Assembly: GCA_043747835.1 (NCBI GenBank)
Contig: JAYTOK010000025.1
Coordinates: 71,338-135,337, forward strand
DNA: 64,000 bases
Reading direction: 5' to 3'
Source of the DNA: CADEED01 sp043747835
Lineage (GTDB): Bacteria; Pseudomonadota; Gammaproteobacteria; Steroidobacterales; Steroidobacteraceae
The stretch's first letter is position 1; every line of letters begins with the position of its first letter. Under the pieces are notes generated by a model. It was given only the letters and a program-made list of their open reading frames with translations. It was not told the DNA's origin and made no database searches. The position numbers were made by a program, and so were the translations under genes. Positions 1-8,608 of this stretch are shown piece by piece.

Positions 1-419
1 AACGCGTCCATGAATTCGGCGCCGGCGGCCAAGACATCGGGCGGCAACCGGACCTTGCCTGCCGGTGGCTTGCCGAATCGCAACCCGCGCGCGCCGGTCT
101 CTTCGATTCCGATGTAGACGATCAGCTCTCCGTTCGCGCAACACAATGGCCCACCTACATGCGGGCGCAACACGCCTGCAACCTCTGAGAGTTGCCGCTG
201 GCTGCGAGCGAATGCCGCCCGCCATGCGTCGTCGTCGAGCGAGATCATGTCGCCCTCGCTGAACGCGAGATGCGGCCGCAACTGCGCATCCGACAATTCA
301 CGGTTCCCGAAGAACTCGATGAACCCGATGCGCATGGGTTCCGCGAACGCCGACGCGACGAACCCGCCGAGCGCCACCCAAAGAAGAAGCACGGACGCAC
401 GGCGCGAGCTCCGGATCAT
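1..419 (-). CDS. Secreted protein with POTRA-like N-terminus, partial (3' end off window)
   Basis: An open frame of 139 codons starts at an ATG on the minus strand at 419 and runs off the left edge without a stop. It begins with a basic then hydrophobic signal peptide ending in a SAFA-type cleavage site near residue 26. The next segment (IEFFGNREL then a GD about 22 residues on) has the spacing of a POTRA-type repeat. A second conserved-looking block contains paired cysteines followed by IVYIGIEE. A periplasmic or outer-membrane protein is therefore likely, but the C-terminal part that would decide the family is missing. It diverges from the halogenase-like gene at 483, so the 63-base gap must hold promoters for both. 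Confidence 0.6.
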   Translation of the reverse strand, partial: MIRSSRRASVLLLWVALGGFVASAFAEPMRIGFIEFFGNRELSDAQLRPHLAFSEGDMISLDDDAWRAAFARSQRQLSEVAGVLRPHVGGPLCCANGELIVYIGIEETGARGLRFGKPPAGKVRLPPDVLAAGAEFMDA

Positions 420-437
420 GTTCTGAACCTAACCGAG

Positions 438-463
438 AATACGTATACTTGGTTTCATTAATC
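438..463 (+). promoter_or_regulatory. Shared TTAATGAAA-type operator/promoter motif (copy 1)
   Basis: The AT-rich stretch AATACGTATACTTGGTTTCA followed by TTAATC stands out in a GC-rich context just upstream of the ATG at 483. It contains a good -10-like TATACT (444-449). Its complement carries TTAATGAAA, which is also found near 8508-8532, 13744-13768 and 24083-24107. Binding of a common regulator is inferred from this similarity only. Confidence 0.45.
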
Positions 464-482
464 CATCATAACGGCAAAAGCG

Positions 483-1997
483 ATGCAGAACTCGCCGATC
501 AAGTCGGTCGCGATCGTCGGAGGCGGCACCGCCGGCTGGAGTGCCGCTGCGTGTCTCGCGAAGTTCCTCGCGAAGCGACAGACGTCGATCACGCTCGTGG
601 ATTCTTCCGCCATCGGCACGGTCGGCGTCGGGGAGGCGAGCGTCCCTAACATCCACAACTTCAATGCCTATCTCGGGCTCGACGAACTCGACTTCATCGA
701 GAGCACGCAGGGAAGCTTCAAGCTCGGAATCCGTTTCGACGATTGGCGGGAGCGTGGCGCGTCCTTCTTCCATCCCTTCGGCCGCTACGGCGTCGGGTTC
801 GAAGGGATGGACTTCCATCAATGCCTCGCCAGGGCGCGAGAGATGGGAAAGAGCGCGTCGCTCGAAGACTTCTCGTTGCCCATCGCGCTGGCACGAGCCG
901 AACGCTTCGCTCAGCCCGTCAATGACCCGAAAGCGCCGCTCACCGACTACGGCTACGCATTTCATTTCGACGCCGGTCTCTACGCGCGCCGCCTAAAGCG
1001 CTACGCGCTCGAGCGCGGCGTGACGCACCTCGATCGCCGCATCGCCGACGTGACGCTCGACGACCGCGGAAACATCGGCTCGCTGCGGTTCGACGATGGC
1101 TCGACGCTCCAGGCGGATCTCTACATCGACTGTTCCGGGTTTCGCGCGCTGTTGATCGAGGGCGCGCTCGAGACCGGCTACGAGAGCTGGAAGCAATGGC
1201 TGCCCTGCGATTCCGCGGTCGCCCTCCCCTGTCCCCGCGCTGCCGGTTCGTTGAGCCCCTACACCGTCGCCACGGCGCGCGACGCCGGCTGGACGTGGCG
1301 AATCCCGCTGCAACACCGCGTCGGCAACGGTTACGTATTCGCGCGCGACTTCCTGTCAGACGACGAGGCCGCCAAGGTGCTCGTCGCGCAGATGCCCGCG
1401 TCACCCGCCGCTCCGCCTAACTTCCAGCGCTTCACGGCCGGCATGCGCAAGCGATTCTGGAATCGCAACTGCGTGGCGCTCGGACTCGCCGGTGGATTCA
1501 TCGAACCGCTGGAGTCGACGAGCATCAACCTCGTTCATCGGGGTCTGTCGCTTCTCATGGACTACTGGCCCGCTCGCGAGATCGATCCCCGCCGCGCCGA
1601 CGCCGCGAACCGTCACTTCGCGCTCGAGCAGCAGCACATCCGCGACTTCATCATCCTGCACTACAAACTCAGCGGCCGGCGTGACACCGCGTTCTGGCGA
1701 CACGTCTCCGCGATGGATGTCCCGGATTCGCTGCAGCATCGAATCGACACCTTCAGGAGCTGCGGAGTTCTCCTGCAGTTCGACGCGGAATCCTTCAAAC
1801 CCGAAAGCTGGCTCACGATGTTCAATGGATTCGGAGTCGCGCAGGAATCGGTCGATTCGCGCGTCGACGACATCGAAGTGCCGCGCATGTTCGGCGCACT
1901 TGACGTCATCCGCAATTCCGTGACACACGCCGCCGCGCAGGCGATGCCGCACGAGAATTTCGTCGCCAAGTTCTGCCCGGCACCGCGAGACGGCTGA
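483..1997 (+). CDS. Flavin-dependent tryptophan halogenase-like protein
   Basis: A 504-residue FAD protein of the tryptophan 7-halogenase (PrnA/RebH) superfamily. The FAD-binding GGGTAGW lies at residues 13-19. Lys80, in SFKLGIRF, aligns with the catalytic lysine (Lys79) of PrnA. The late motif EPLESTS supplies the glutamate equivalent to Glu346 and the start of the chloride-binding loop. The WxWRIP signature (WTWRIPLQ) is also present. Length matches the family. It overlaps the next gene by one base (TGATG) and so is translationally coupled to a JmjC/cupin protein. Homologues encoded beside TonB receptors are common in Xanthomonas and Caulobacter relatives; several act on free indoles, but their natural substrate is unclear. 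The same uncertainty applies here. Confidence 0.85.
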   Translation: MQNSPIKSVAIVGGGTAGWSAAACLAKFLAKRQTSITLVDSSAIGTVGVGEASVPNIHNFNAYLGLDELDFIESTQGSFKLGIRFDDWRERGASFFHPFGRYGVGFEGMDFHQCLARAREMGKSASLEDFSLPIALARAERFAQPVNDPKAPLTDYGYAFHFDAGLYARRLKRYALERGVTHLDRRIADVTLDDRGNIGSLRFDDGSTLQADLYIDCSGFRALLIEGALETGYESWKQWLPCDSAVALPCPRAAGSLSPYTVATARDAGWTWRIPLQHRVGNGYVFARDFLSDDEAAKVLVAQMPASPAAPPNFQRFTAGMRKRFWNRNCVALGLAGGFIEPLESTSINLVHRGLSLLMDYWPAREIDPRRADAANRHFALEQQHIRDFIILHYKLSGRRDTAFWRHVSAMDVPDSLQHRIDTFRSCGVLLQFDAESFKPESWLTMFNGFGVAQESVDSRVDDIEVPRMFGALDVIRNSVTHAAAQAMPHENFVAKFCPAPRDG

Positions 1998-3004
1998 TGC
2001 TTTCCCCGGAGCCGATCGAATCCGCCATCGTCGCGAGCCGCGAGCAGTTCGACGCAGAAATCCTGGCGGCCGGCGAGCCGAAAGTCCTGCGCGGTTTCGC
2101 CGCCAGCTTCCCTATCGTACAGGCGGCCGCCCGATCGGACGCCGCAATCGTCGACTATCTACGCAAGCACCACAACGGCTCCGCGTTGCCGCTGATGATC
2201 GGCCCGCCGGACATCGGCGGGCGACTCTTCTATGGAGAAGACTTTCAGCGGCTCAACTTCCAGTCGCGCGAGTTGCCTCTCGCCGAGGCCTTGCACGCAA
2301 TCCTGGCGTCGGCGTCGCAAGAAAGGCCGGCGACGATCTACATCGGCTCCGCTTCGACGGCAAAGCACTGGCCTGACCTCGCGCAAGCGAACCCGAACCC
2401 GCTGCTGCCGAACGTCGTACCGAATCTGTGGATCGGCAATCGCGCGATCGTGGGTCCGCACAACGACTTTCCCGACAACCTCGCCTGCGTGATTGCCGGG
2501 CGCCGGCGCTTTCGGGTTTTCCCGCCCGAACAGTTCGCGAACCTCTACATCGGCCCGCTGGAGCTCAACCCCGCAGGCAGGCCGGTGAGTTTCGTGTCGG
2601 TGACGGAGCCCGACCTCGATCGTTATCCGCGATATGAGATCGCGCTCGCGGCATCCCGCGAAGCGGAACTCGAGCCGGGGGACGCCATCTATCTTCCCTC
2701 GCAGTGGTGGCACAGCGTTGAATCGCTCGCGCCTTTCAACGTACTCCTGAACTACTGGTGGAATGCGCCGGGCGTCAATCCACGGCTCGTCGAATCCGCG
2801 CTGCTGCACTCGATCCTGGCGATGGGCCCTCTCAGCGACCGGCAGCGTGCGGCGTGGAAGGCCGTCTTCGATCACCTGGTTTTCCGCGTGGACGGCGATC
2901 CGGTCGCGCACATACCGCCGCAGATCCGCGGGGCGCTGGGCACTCTCACTCCCGATTTGCGCGACCGCATACACACGACGATCCGCCACTCGCTGCTCGA
3001 TTGA
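1997..3004 (+). CDS. Cupin-like (JmjC-type) Fe(II)/2-oxoglutarate-dependent oxygenase
   Basis: A 335-residue protein of the cupin-8/JmjC group. The iron ligands are probably the H and D of GPHNDFPDN (about residues 154-160) and the histidine in WWHSVESL (about 238-244). The segment between them has the double-stranded beta-helix pattern (ACVIAGRRRFRVFPP). The C-terminal 80 residues are helical. It starts inside the stop of the halogenase-like gene, so both are made together, and they probably act on the same substrate or control one another. This gene pairing recurs beside TonB receptors in related bacteria; hydroxylation of a peptide or small molecule is possible. No substrate can be read from the sequence. 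Confidence 0.75.
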   Translation: MLSPEPIESAIVASREQFDAEILAAGEPKVLRGFAASFPIVQAAARSDAAIVDYLRKHHNGSALPLMIGPPDIGGRLFYGEDFQRLNFQSRELPLAEALHAILASASQERPATIYIGSASTAKHWPDLAQANPNPLLPNVVPNLWIGNRAIVGPHNDFPDNLACVIAGRRRFRVFPPEQFANLYIGPLELNPAGRPVSFVSVTEPDLDRYPRYEIALAASREAELEPGDAIYLPSQWWHSVESLAPFNVLLNYWWNAPGVNPRLVESALLHSILAMGPLSDRQRAAWKAVFDHLVFRVDGDPVAHIPPQIRGALGTLTPDLRDRIHTTIRHSLLD

Positions 3005-3007
3005 ACG

Positions 3008-3697
3008 TCAGGCGCGCAGAAATCCGAAGCCATTGATGGTGAGCCGGCCCTGTCGCGGATCTTCGATCAGCGGCAATGCCGCGGGAATGTCGCCGGAGTG
3101 CAGCAGGTTGCCGCGATAGATCACGAGCCGGTTGTACGCCGCCGCGACACTGTGTACTTGCTCGAACACCTCCGTGTCGCCGTTCATGTACGCAGCCGCC
3201 GGCTGCGATGCTCGCAGTTCGCGCTCCACTGCCGAGCGATAAATCATGAGGCGCTCCGGAGTGACGCTCTCGAAGCCCGTCGATCGATGGCGGTAGAAGG
3301 ACGTGCCGCCGAAGTGCGGAGCGCACAGGTAGTGCAAAAAAGCGAAACGCCGCGGTTCCGGTCCGTCGAAATGAGGGATGCGCTGCGCATGTCTCAAGGC
3401 GCTCGCGGGCGCGGTCACCATCGAGAACGCGCACAGCTCGAGGTCTTCTTCCGGAGGCGTCCCGAAAACCCGCTCGACCTCTGGCCCGACCGCCTTCAAC
3501 AACATTTGCACGTATTCCGCCGGCGCTGGCGCACGCACGCCGGGATACAGCGGACCGACGTCGATGTAGTGCGCCTGCGCCGCACATTCCACCAGTAGTT
3601 CGGGATTCGCGAAAAAATCGTCGATGCAAAGGATCGGGGATCGCTCCGCACCGATCGCCGTCGAGACCGCGCGGTGTGTCGCGTTGGCCGCGAACAC
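3008..3697 (-). CDS. DUF6445 family protein (probable 2OG-Fe(II)-type fold)
   Basis: A 229-residue protein matching the DUF6445 pattern. It opens with a PILCIDDFFANPE-type segment, has an HFDG motif (candidate H-x-D iron ligands) in the middle, a distal histidine in LLHSGD, and ends in a GRLTING basic segment that could bind 2-oxoglutarate. It begins at a GTG whose first G is the last base of the upstream TAG stop, so it is coupled to the halogenase-like gene at 3697-5244. DUF6445 genes are typical companions of halogenase-like and SapC genes at TonB receptor loci. The enzymatic assignment is inferred from the H-x-D...H spacing and is not certain. Confidence 0.7.
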   Translation of the reverse strand: MFAANATHRAVSTAIGAERSPILCIDDFFANPELLVECAAQAHYIDVGPLYPGVRAPAPAEYVQMLLKAVGPEVERVFGTPPEEDLELCAFSMVTAPASALRHAQRIPHFDGPEPRRFAFLHYLCAPHFGGTSFYRHRSTGFESVTPERLMIYRSAVERELRASQPAAAYMNGDTEVFEQVHSVAAAYNRLVIYRGNLLHSGDIPAALPLIEDPRQGRLTINGFGFLRA

Positions 3698-5244
3698 TAT
3701 CTGCTGGTGCCCGTCGCCGCGAGCGACGTCATGGCCTCACTCTCGCAGTTGGCCTTGATGAACGCGGCATGAGTTGGCGCCCCCGCCACGGCGCTGTCGA
3801 TCGCCGCTGCGATGGCGGCCAGCTCTTTTTCGACTTCGCGCTCGGGCAGGTCGTCGACGGCAGGGTGGTAATACTCGGGCACGATTCCGAAGCCGGCAAA
3901 CATCGCGAGCCACGAGCTCTCGCGGAAGAAGTCCGTCATCTCCACCCGTACGCGGCCGGTGGCGCGGAACGATTCGATCGTGGAGGCGAGGCTGTCGGGA
4001 ATCGGCATGTCCCGGCACTCGTCCCAAAACGGCTCGCCGACTCGGCGATTCAGCTTGTAGTGCAGGATGATGAAGTCACGGATGTGCTCCCAGTGTTCGC
4101 GCTGCCGGCGATTCACATCCTCCTGCAGCGAGAGATTGGGAACCGCTTGCGGAAAACTGCCGATGAGCGCGCCGATTCCCTTTTGCACCAGGTAAATGCT
4201 GGTCGACTCGAGCGGTTCGAGAAAGCCGCTGGCGAGGCCGAGACTGAACACATTGCGATTCCAGATCTTGCGGCGCATGCCGGTCTTGAAGGGCAATAGC
4301 CGGGGCTCGGCGAGCGCCGGTCCTTCGACGCTGCCAGTCAGGATCTCGCGCGCGCGCTCCTCGCTCGAGTAGCGGCTGCAGTACACATAGCCATTTCCGA
4401 CCCGGTGCTGAAGCGGAATCCGCCATCGCCAGCCCGCTTCAGACGCGACGGAGCGCGTGAAGGAAGGCGGCTCGAGCCGGCTCTCGCAGGGCATGGCGAG
4501 AGCACGATCGCAGGGCAGCCAGTGCGTCCAGTCGTCATACCCGGTCTGGAGTGCCTGCTCTGTCAGCAGTCCACGAAATCCGGAGCAGTCGATGAACAGG
4601 TCACCTTCCACACGCCCACCGCCCGCGAGCTCGACCGCCTCGACATTTCCGGTTTCGCCGTGAAGGCGCACGTCGGTGATCGTTCCCTCGATCCGGCGGA
4701 CGCCATGCGTTTCCGCCCAACTCTTCAGATAACGCGCCACCAGGCTGGCGTCGAAGTGAAACGCATAGTTGAAAAAGAGAAACCCTTCGCCGCCCTGGCC
4801 CTGTTTGGGCAGCGCCAATTTTCCCGCGCTGGCGAGCTGCGATGACAGCACATACCGATCGATGGGCAACGCCTTGCCCATTCGCTGCATCTTCACCCAG
4901 TAGTGCTGGAACGCCGTCCCAAGCAGCGGCACGCCGTGTTCCGAGAACGGGTGAAAGAATGTAGAGCCTTCACCGGCCCATCCCTCGAAGCCAATCGCAA
5001 GCTTGAAGGTGGCGCCCGTGCGCTTCACGAAATCGATTTCGTTGATGCGCAGTCGCTTCAGAAACTCGCGCATCTGCGGGACGGTCGCCTCACCGACCCC
5101 GACAGTCCCGATGTCCGGCGACTCGATGAGCGTGATCTTCGTGTGCCGGTTGGGGCCGAATCGTTCGATGAGGGCGGCGGCCGCCATCCAGCCGGCGGTA
5201 CCGCCGCCGACGATGACAACCGATTTCAGGCGATGGTCGGGCAT
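3697..5244 (-). CDS. Flavin-dependent tryptophan halogenase-like protein
   Basis: A 515-residue paralogue of the protein at 483-1997. GGGTAGW (residues 13-19) binds FAD, Lys81 in ATFKLAIGF is the catalytic lysine position, WRWRIPLQ is the WxWxIP signature, and GFLEPLESTS contains the Glu346 equivalent. All residues needed for a flavin-dependent halogenase are therefore present. It lies 77 bases downstream of the TonB receptor on the same strand, past a hairpin terminator, and is fused by a 1-base overlap to the DUF6445 gene. Two intact halogenase paralogues pointing towards each other suggest two related reactions on material brought in by the receptor. That link is inference. Confidence 0.85.
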   Translation of the reverse strand: MPDHRLKSVVIVGGGTAGWMAAAALIERFGPNRHTKITLIESPDIGTVGVGEATVPQMREFLKRLRINEIDFVKRTGATFKLAIGFEGWAGEGSTFFHPFSEHGVPLLGTAFQHYWVKMQRMGKALPIDRYVLSSQLASAGKLALPKQGQGGEGFLFFNYAFHFDASLVARYLKSWAETHGVRRIEGTITDVRLHGETGNVEAVELAGGGRVEGDLFIDCSGFRGLLTEQALQTGYDDWTHWLPCDRALAMPCESRLEPPSFTRSVASEAGWRWRIPLQHRVGNGYVYCSRYSSEERAREILTGSVEGPALAEPRLLPFKTGMRRKIWNRNVFSLGLASGFLEPLESTSIYLVQKGIGALIGSFPQAVPNLSLQEDVNRRQREHWEHIRDFIILHYKLNRRVGEPFWDECRDMPIPDSLASTIESFRATGRVRVEMTDFFRESSWLAMFAGFGIVPEYYHPAVDDLPEREVEKELAAIAAAIDSAVAGAPTHAAFIKANCESEAMTSLAATGTSR

Positions 5245-5257
5245 ATCTATCCGCTTC

Positions 5258-5291
5258 CCAAAAAGAGACGGGGCAGCATAGCTGCCCCGTC
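5258..5291 (-). terminator. Rho-independent terminator after the TonB receptor
   Basis: GACGGGGCAGC (5267-5277) pairs perfectly with GCTGCCCCGTC (5281-5291) around a 3-base loop. On the minus strand the stem is followed by TCTTTTT. It lies between the TonB receptor stop and the downstream halogenase-like gene, so it would attenuate read-through. Confidence 0.8.
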
Positions 5292-5321
5292 GACTCGAGC
5301 GCCCGGGGGGGGTCTAACGAG

Positions 5322-8300
5322 TCAGAACTTCGCGCGAACGCCGGTGGTGACGACCCGCTCGAACTGATTCCAGTTCGTATGGTTACCGCCCCACTGCACG
5401 TAGTTGCGCGGCGCCTCCTCCGTCAGATTCGATCCCTGCAGGAACACCTGGATCATGTCGTTCACGTCGAACGAGACGCCCGCGTCGATGTACAGCGTCG
5501 ACTCCTGGAACTGCGCGAGCCCGGCGTTCGGCGCAGAGAACGACCAGTGGCTCACGGCGCCCTGATACTGCTCGCCCAGGTAGTTGGCAGCGATGCGCGC
5601 CTGGAACCGGCTGTCCTGGTAGAAGAGCACCAGGTTGACCTGATCCTCGGCGGTGCCGTTGAACGGTGCTTCCGATCCGTCGGCCAGGATGATGGTGTCG
5701 CCCGTGGCCGCGTCCTTGCCTGCCTGGCTCGGTGTGTAGGTGTAGTTGATGTTCGCGCCGGTATTCTTCAGGAATCCCGGCAGGAAATCGAACGTCGCCT
5801 GGTAACCGAACTCGAAGCCGTAGTAGCTGGCGCCTTCGCCCTGAGCGATGTCGTTGGTCACCGCGCCGCGGCGCACGACGCCATCGGAATCGGGAGCCGT
5901 GGGATCGGTTCCCTGGCGGTTGTACGTATAGCTGTCGACCTTGGTGTCGAAGAAGCCGGCAAACAAGATCGTGTTGTCGCGTGGATACCATTCCACGTTC
6001 ACGCTGAACGTCTTCGATTCCCAGGGCTTCAACCGCGGATTGCCCAGGCGGTTGATGCTGCTCACACGCTGGAAGGTTTCGCCAGCGTTGGTGTCTTCAC
6101 CGTTGTAGTACGTGATCGGTCCGAGACCGAGATTCGCCAGCGGTTGCAGCGCCTGCGTCTGGTAGTAAGCACCCTTCACGCGCCAGTTGTTGCCGAAGTC
6201 GAAGTTGAGATTCGCGCTCGGCAACAGCTTGTCGCGCTCGGTGGACGTGAAGACATCGCCGAGATCGAGATAAGCGCCGTGATTCGGGTCGACACCCGCG
6301 AGCACGCGCTGATCGAAACCGCCGAAGTTTGGCAACGTCGGATCGGTGAGGTTCTGGAAGACGGTGATTTCGGTGCGCACGAAGCGCGCGCCGACGTTGC
6401 CCGACATGCTCACGGCATCGCTCAACTCGAAGTTGTAGTTGAACTTCGCGTAGAGCGTGCTTTGCTTCTCTTCGACTCCAAACGTGCGATCCGGAGCGGC
6501 GATGTATTGCCCCTCGCCGTACAGCGCGTCGCGGAACCCTTCGGGGTTCTCGAGAGACTCGGTGTTGATGAACGGGAAGCCGGTCGTGAGACCGCCGACG
6601 TTGAAGTCGGAAACCGTGGTCACGTAAGGCGCGAGTGCCGTCGAATCGAGTCGGTAGAACGGCAGCGGATCGTAGTTGAAGCCCGCCGTGTTCTGACGCT
6701 GATTGATGCCGTAACCGATTTCCTGGTACTTCGCGAGCAGCCCGTTGAGCCCCGAGGGCGAGAAGTAGTCAGCCCGCTCTTCGTTCATCTCGCGTTCCGA
6801 GTACCGCACACCGAAGTCGAGGCCCAGGCTTTCGGTCATCTTGAACGTGCCGTCCGCCCGGAACACATCCATGTCGGCCGACGTGAAATTCGATTCCAGC
6901 CAGCTCGAATGCAAACGCCACGCGGCCGGGCTTTGCGCGAGCGTTCGCAGCTGATCGCCAATGACGTAATTCATCTGATCGCTGCCGAGGCTCTGTTGAA
7001 TCTCGTAGGAGTTGGTCGTCGGGATGGAGTTCGGATTCAGGTTCGTGCAGGCCGCTCCAACCGTACGCACGACGCAACTCGTGTCCGTCTGCTGCGCAAC
7101 CGTCATCGCCTTGGAATTTCGGTCCGCCTTGCCGTGGATCCAGCGTACCGATCCGTGGAAATCGTCCGTGCCGCCGAATCTCAGTTCCAGATTCGTGTTG
7201 ACCGCATTCGTGTCGCGGAACGTGGACTGCACGCCGCCGCGCAAACCGTTCGTGAGACCGATGCCGCTGCGCACGATGTCCGGCGAGAAGGTTACGCCTC
7301 CGTCGCCACGCGTGATCAGACCGTCGGTTTCGATCACGTCGAGGATGGAGGGATCGCCCGTGGCCGCGGTGTACGAGCCCCAGATGTTGCGGCCGCCGAA
7401 GTTGCCGTTCACGAACAACTGCTGGCCGTGCTGGTGCTCGTCCATGTCGTTGTAGAAGACGTCGGCGATGAGCTCGAATCGATCCGATAGCTGCGCGTTG
7501 AAGTTGTACGCGAGGCCGAGCCGTTCGCGATCGAACTGGCGCGAGTTGACGAACGAATTCCAGCCGTTCGGGACGACGTAGCCTTCGCCCGTGGTCGCCG
7601 GCGGACCTGCCGTGCCCATGCCATTGCCGTTCAGGTCGCCGGGGGCGATCCACGACGAGAATTCGTCGGTCCAGTCGAACTCGGTCTGCTGGAAGGAGCT
7701 GGCGGAAATGCTGTCACTGTACGAGGCCGCGAGCGACATCGCGACGCGGTCACTCCACTTGAATCCGGCGACGCCTTCAACCTTCGCGTCGGTGCCGCCG
7801 ACGATGCTGCCCCAGCCCGCCTGGGCCGAACCCGACAATGTGAAGCCGTCTTTCATCTTCAACGCGCGGATCGACTGCAGGTCGAGAAGGCCGCCGAGGC
7901 CACCGTCGGTCAAGCCGGCGTGCTGCGATTTGTAAACATTGACGCCGGTGATGAGGCTGGCGGGAATGTCTTCGAAGCTGACCGTGCTGTCGAGAATGTT
8001 CTCGGCCGTGAGGAAGCGTTCGCCGTTCATGGTCGCCATGACCTGCGGGGCGCCGCGAATCGACACGAAGGATCCTTCGCCCGCATCGCGCGAGATCTGG
8101 ACTCCAGTCACGCGTTGCAGCGCATCCGTGATGGTGACGTCAGGCAGTTTGCCGATGTCTTCCATGACGATCGAATCGACGATTTCCGCCGAGTTGCGCT
8201 TGATGTCGATGGCCGCTTCCTGCGCACCACGCACACCACGAACGACGATTTCCTCGAGCGTGTCCGCGGTTTCGGCCTGCTCCTGCGCATGCACTGGCAG

Positions 8301-8387
8301 TGCAATGGCGAGCAGATCGAGAGAAATCGCGGTGACCAACGCATTGCGAACAGCGCGACGAGAACGCTTTACCTGACGGTGCGACAT
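5322..8387 (-). CDS. TonB-dependent receptor, large carbohydrate-type
   Basis: About 1,021 residues from the chosen ATG at 8387, preceded by a GGGGGG ribosome site. The frame is open 24 codons further, but a signal peptide only makes sense from here: basic MSHRQVKRSRR, a hydrophobic stretch, then cleavage after VHAQ. EEIVVRG just after the signal is a TonB box. A plug domain follows (DVTITDALQRVTGVQI, then ISIRG-type strands), and then a long run of amphipathic strands ending in the C-terminal phenylalanine typical of outer-membrane barrels. The size and the TDALQRVTGVQ plug are typical of Xanthomonas/Caulobacter receptors for oligosaccharides. It is preceded by the shared AT-rich motif at 8508-8532. 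Ligand unknown; neighbours suggest a plant glycan. Confidence 0.92.
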   Translation of the reverse strand: MSHRQVKRSRRAVRNALVTAISLDLLAIALPVHAQEQAETADTLEEIVVRGVRGAQEAAIDIKRNSAEIVDSIVMEDIGKLPDVTITDALQRVTGVQISRDAGEGSFVSIRGAPQVMATMNGERFLTAENILDSTVSFEDIPASLITGVNVYKSQHAGLTDGGLGGLLDLQSIRALKMKDGFTLSGSAQAGWGSIVGGTDAKVEGVAGFKWSDRVAMSLAASYSDSISASSFQQTEFDWTDEFSSWIAPGDLNGNGMGTAGPPATTGEGYVVPNGWNSFVNSRQFDRERLGLAYNFNAQLSDRFELIADVFYNDMDEHQHGQQLFVNGNFGGRNIWGSYTAATGDPSILDVIETDGLITRGDGGVTFSPDIVRSGIGLTNGLRGGVQSTFRDTNAVNTNLELRFGGTDDFHGSVRWIHGKADRNSKAMTVAQQTDTSCVVRTVGAACTNLNPNSIPTTNSYEIQQSLGSDQMNYVIGDQLRTLAQSPAAWRLHSSWLESNFTSADMDVFRADGTFKMTESLGLDFGVRYSEREMNEERADYFSPSGLNGLLAKYQEIGYGINQRQNTAGFNYDPLPFYRLDSTALAPYVTTVSDFNVGGLTTGFPFINTESLENPEGFRDALYGEGQYIAAPDRTFGVEEKQSTLYAKFNYNFELSDAVSMSGNVGARFVRTEITVFQNLTDPTLPNFGGFDQRVLAGVDPNHGAYLDLGDVFTSTERDKLLPSANLNFDFGNNWRVKGAYYQTQALQPLANLGLGPITYYNGEDTNAGETFQRVSSINRLGNPRLKPWESKTFSVNVEWYPRDNTILFAGFFDTKVDSYTYNRQGTDPTAPDSDGVVRRGAVTNDIAQGEGASYYGFEFGYQATFDFLPGFLKNTGANINYTYTPSQAGKDAATGDTIILADGSEAPFNGTAEDQVNLVLFYQDSRFQARIAANYLGEQYQGAVSHWSFSAPNAGLAQFQESTLYIDAGVSFDVNDMIQVFLQGSNLTEEAPRNYVQWGGNHTNWNQFERVVTTGVRAKF

Positions 8388-8507
8388 GAAAACCCCCCAC
8401 TGACGAAAGAATCTCGCGGGTCGCGGCCAGTGCCGCAGTCGGTCGATCTCACCCGCCACTTTATTGCTGCGGCCGATCTTGCGACGTGGGATTTCACCTT
8501 GTCAATA

Positions 8508-8532
8508 AATACTTACATTTGCTTTCATTAAA
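8508..8532 (-). promoter_or_regulatory. Shared TTAATGAAA-type operator/promoter motif (copy 2)
   Basis: On the minus strand TTAATGAAAGCAAATGTAAG and the following TATT form an AT-rich block about 120 bases upstream of the TonB receptor start. Over about 24 bases it matches the block upstream of the gene at 483 closely (AATAC-TA--TTG-TTTCATTAA on the plus strand). Confidence 0.45.
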
Positions 8533-8608
8533 CGAATCGGCCAAAGCGGCGCCCTGAAACCGTGAAATGCCACGATTCGTCAAATTCAAGCAGGGAGAAT
8601 CGGAAGTT

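Noticed and set aside
5379..7490. Very long open frame (703 codons) on the plus strand
   Set aside because: Antisense to the TonB receptor, an effect of GC-rich codon bias. The minus-strand product has clear domains.
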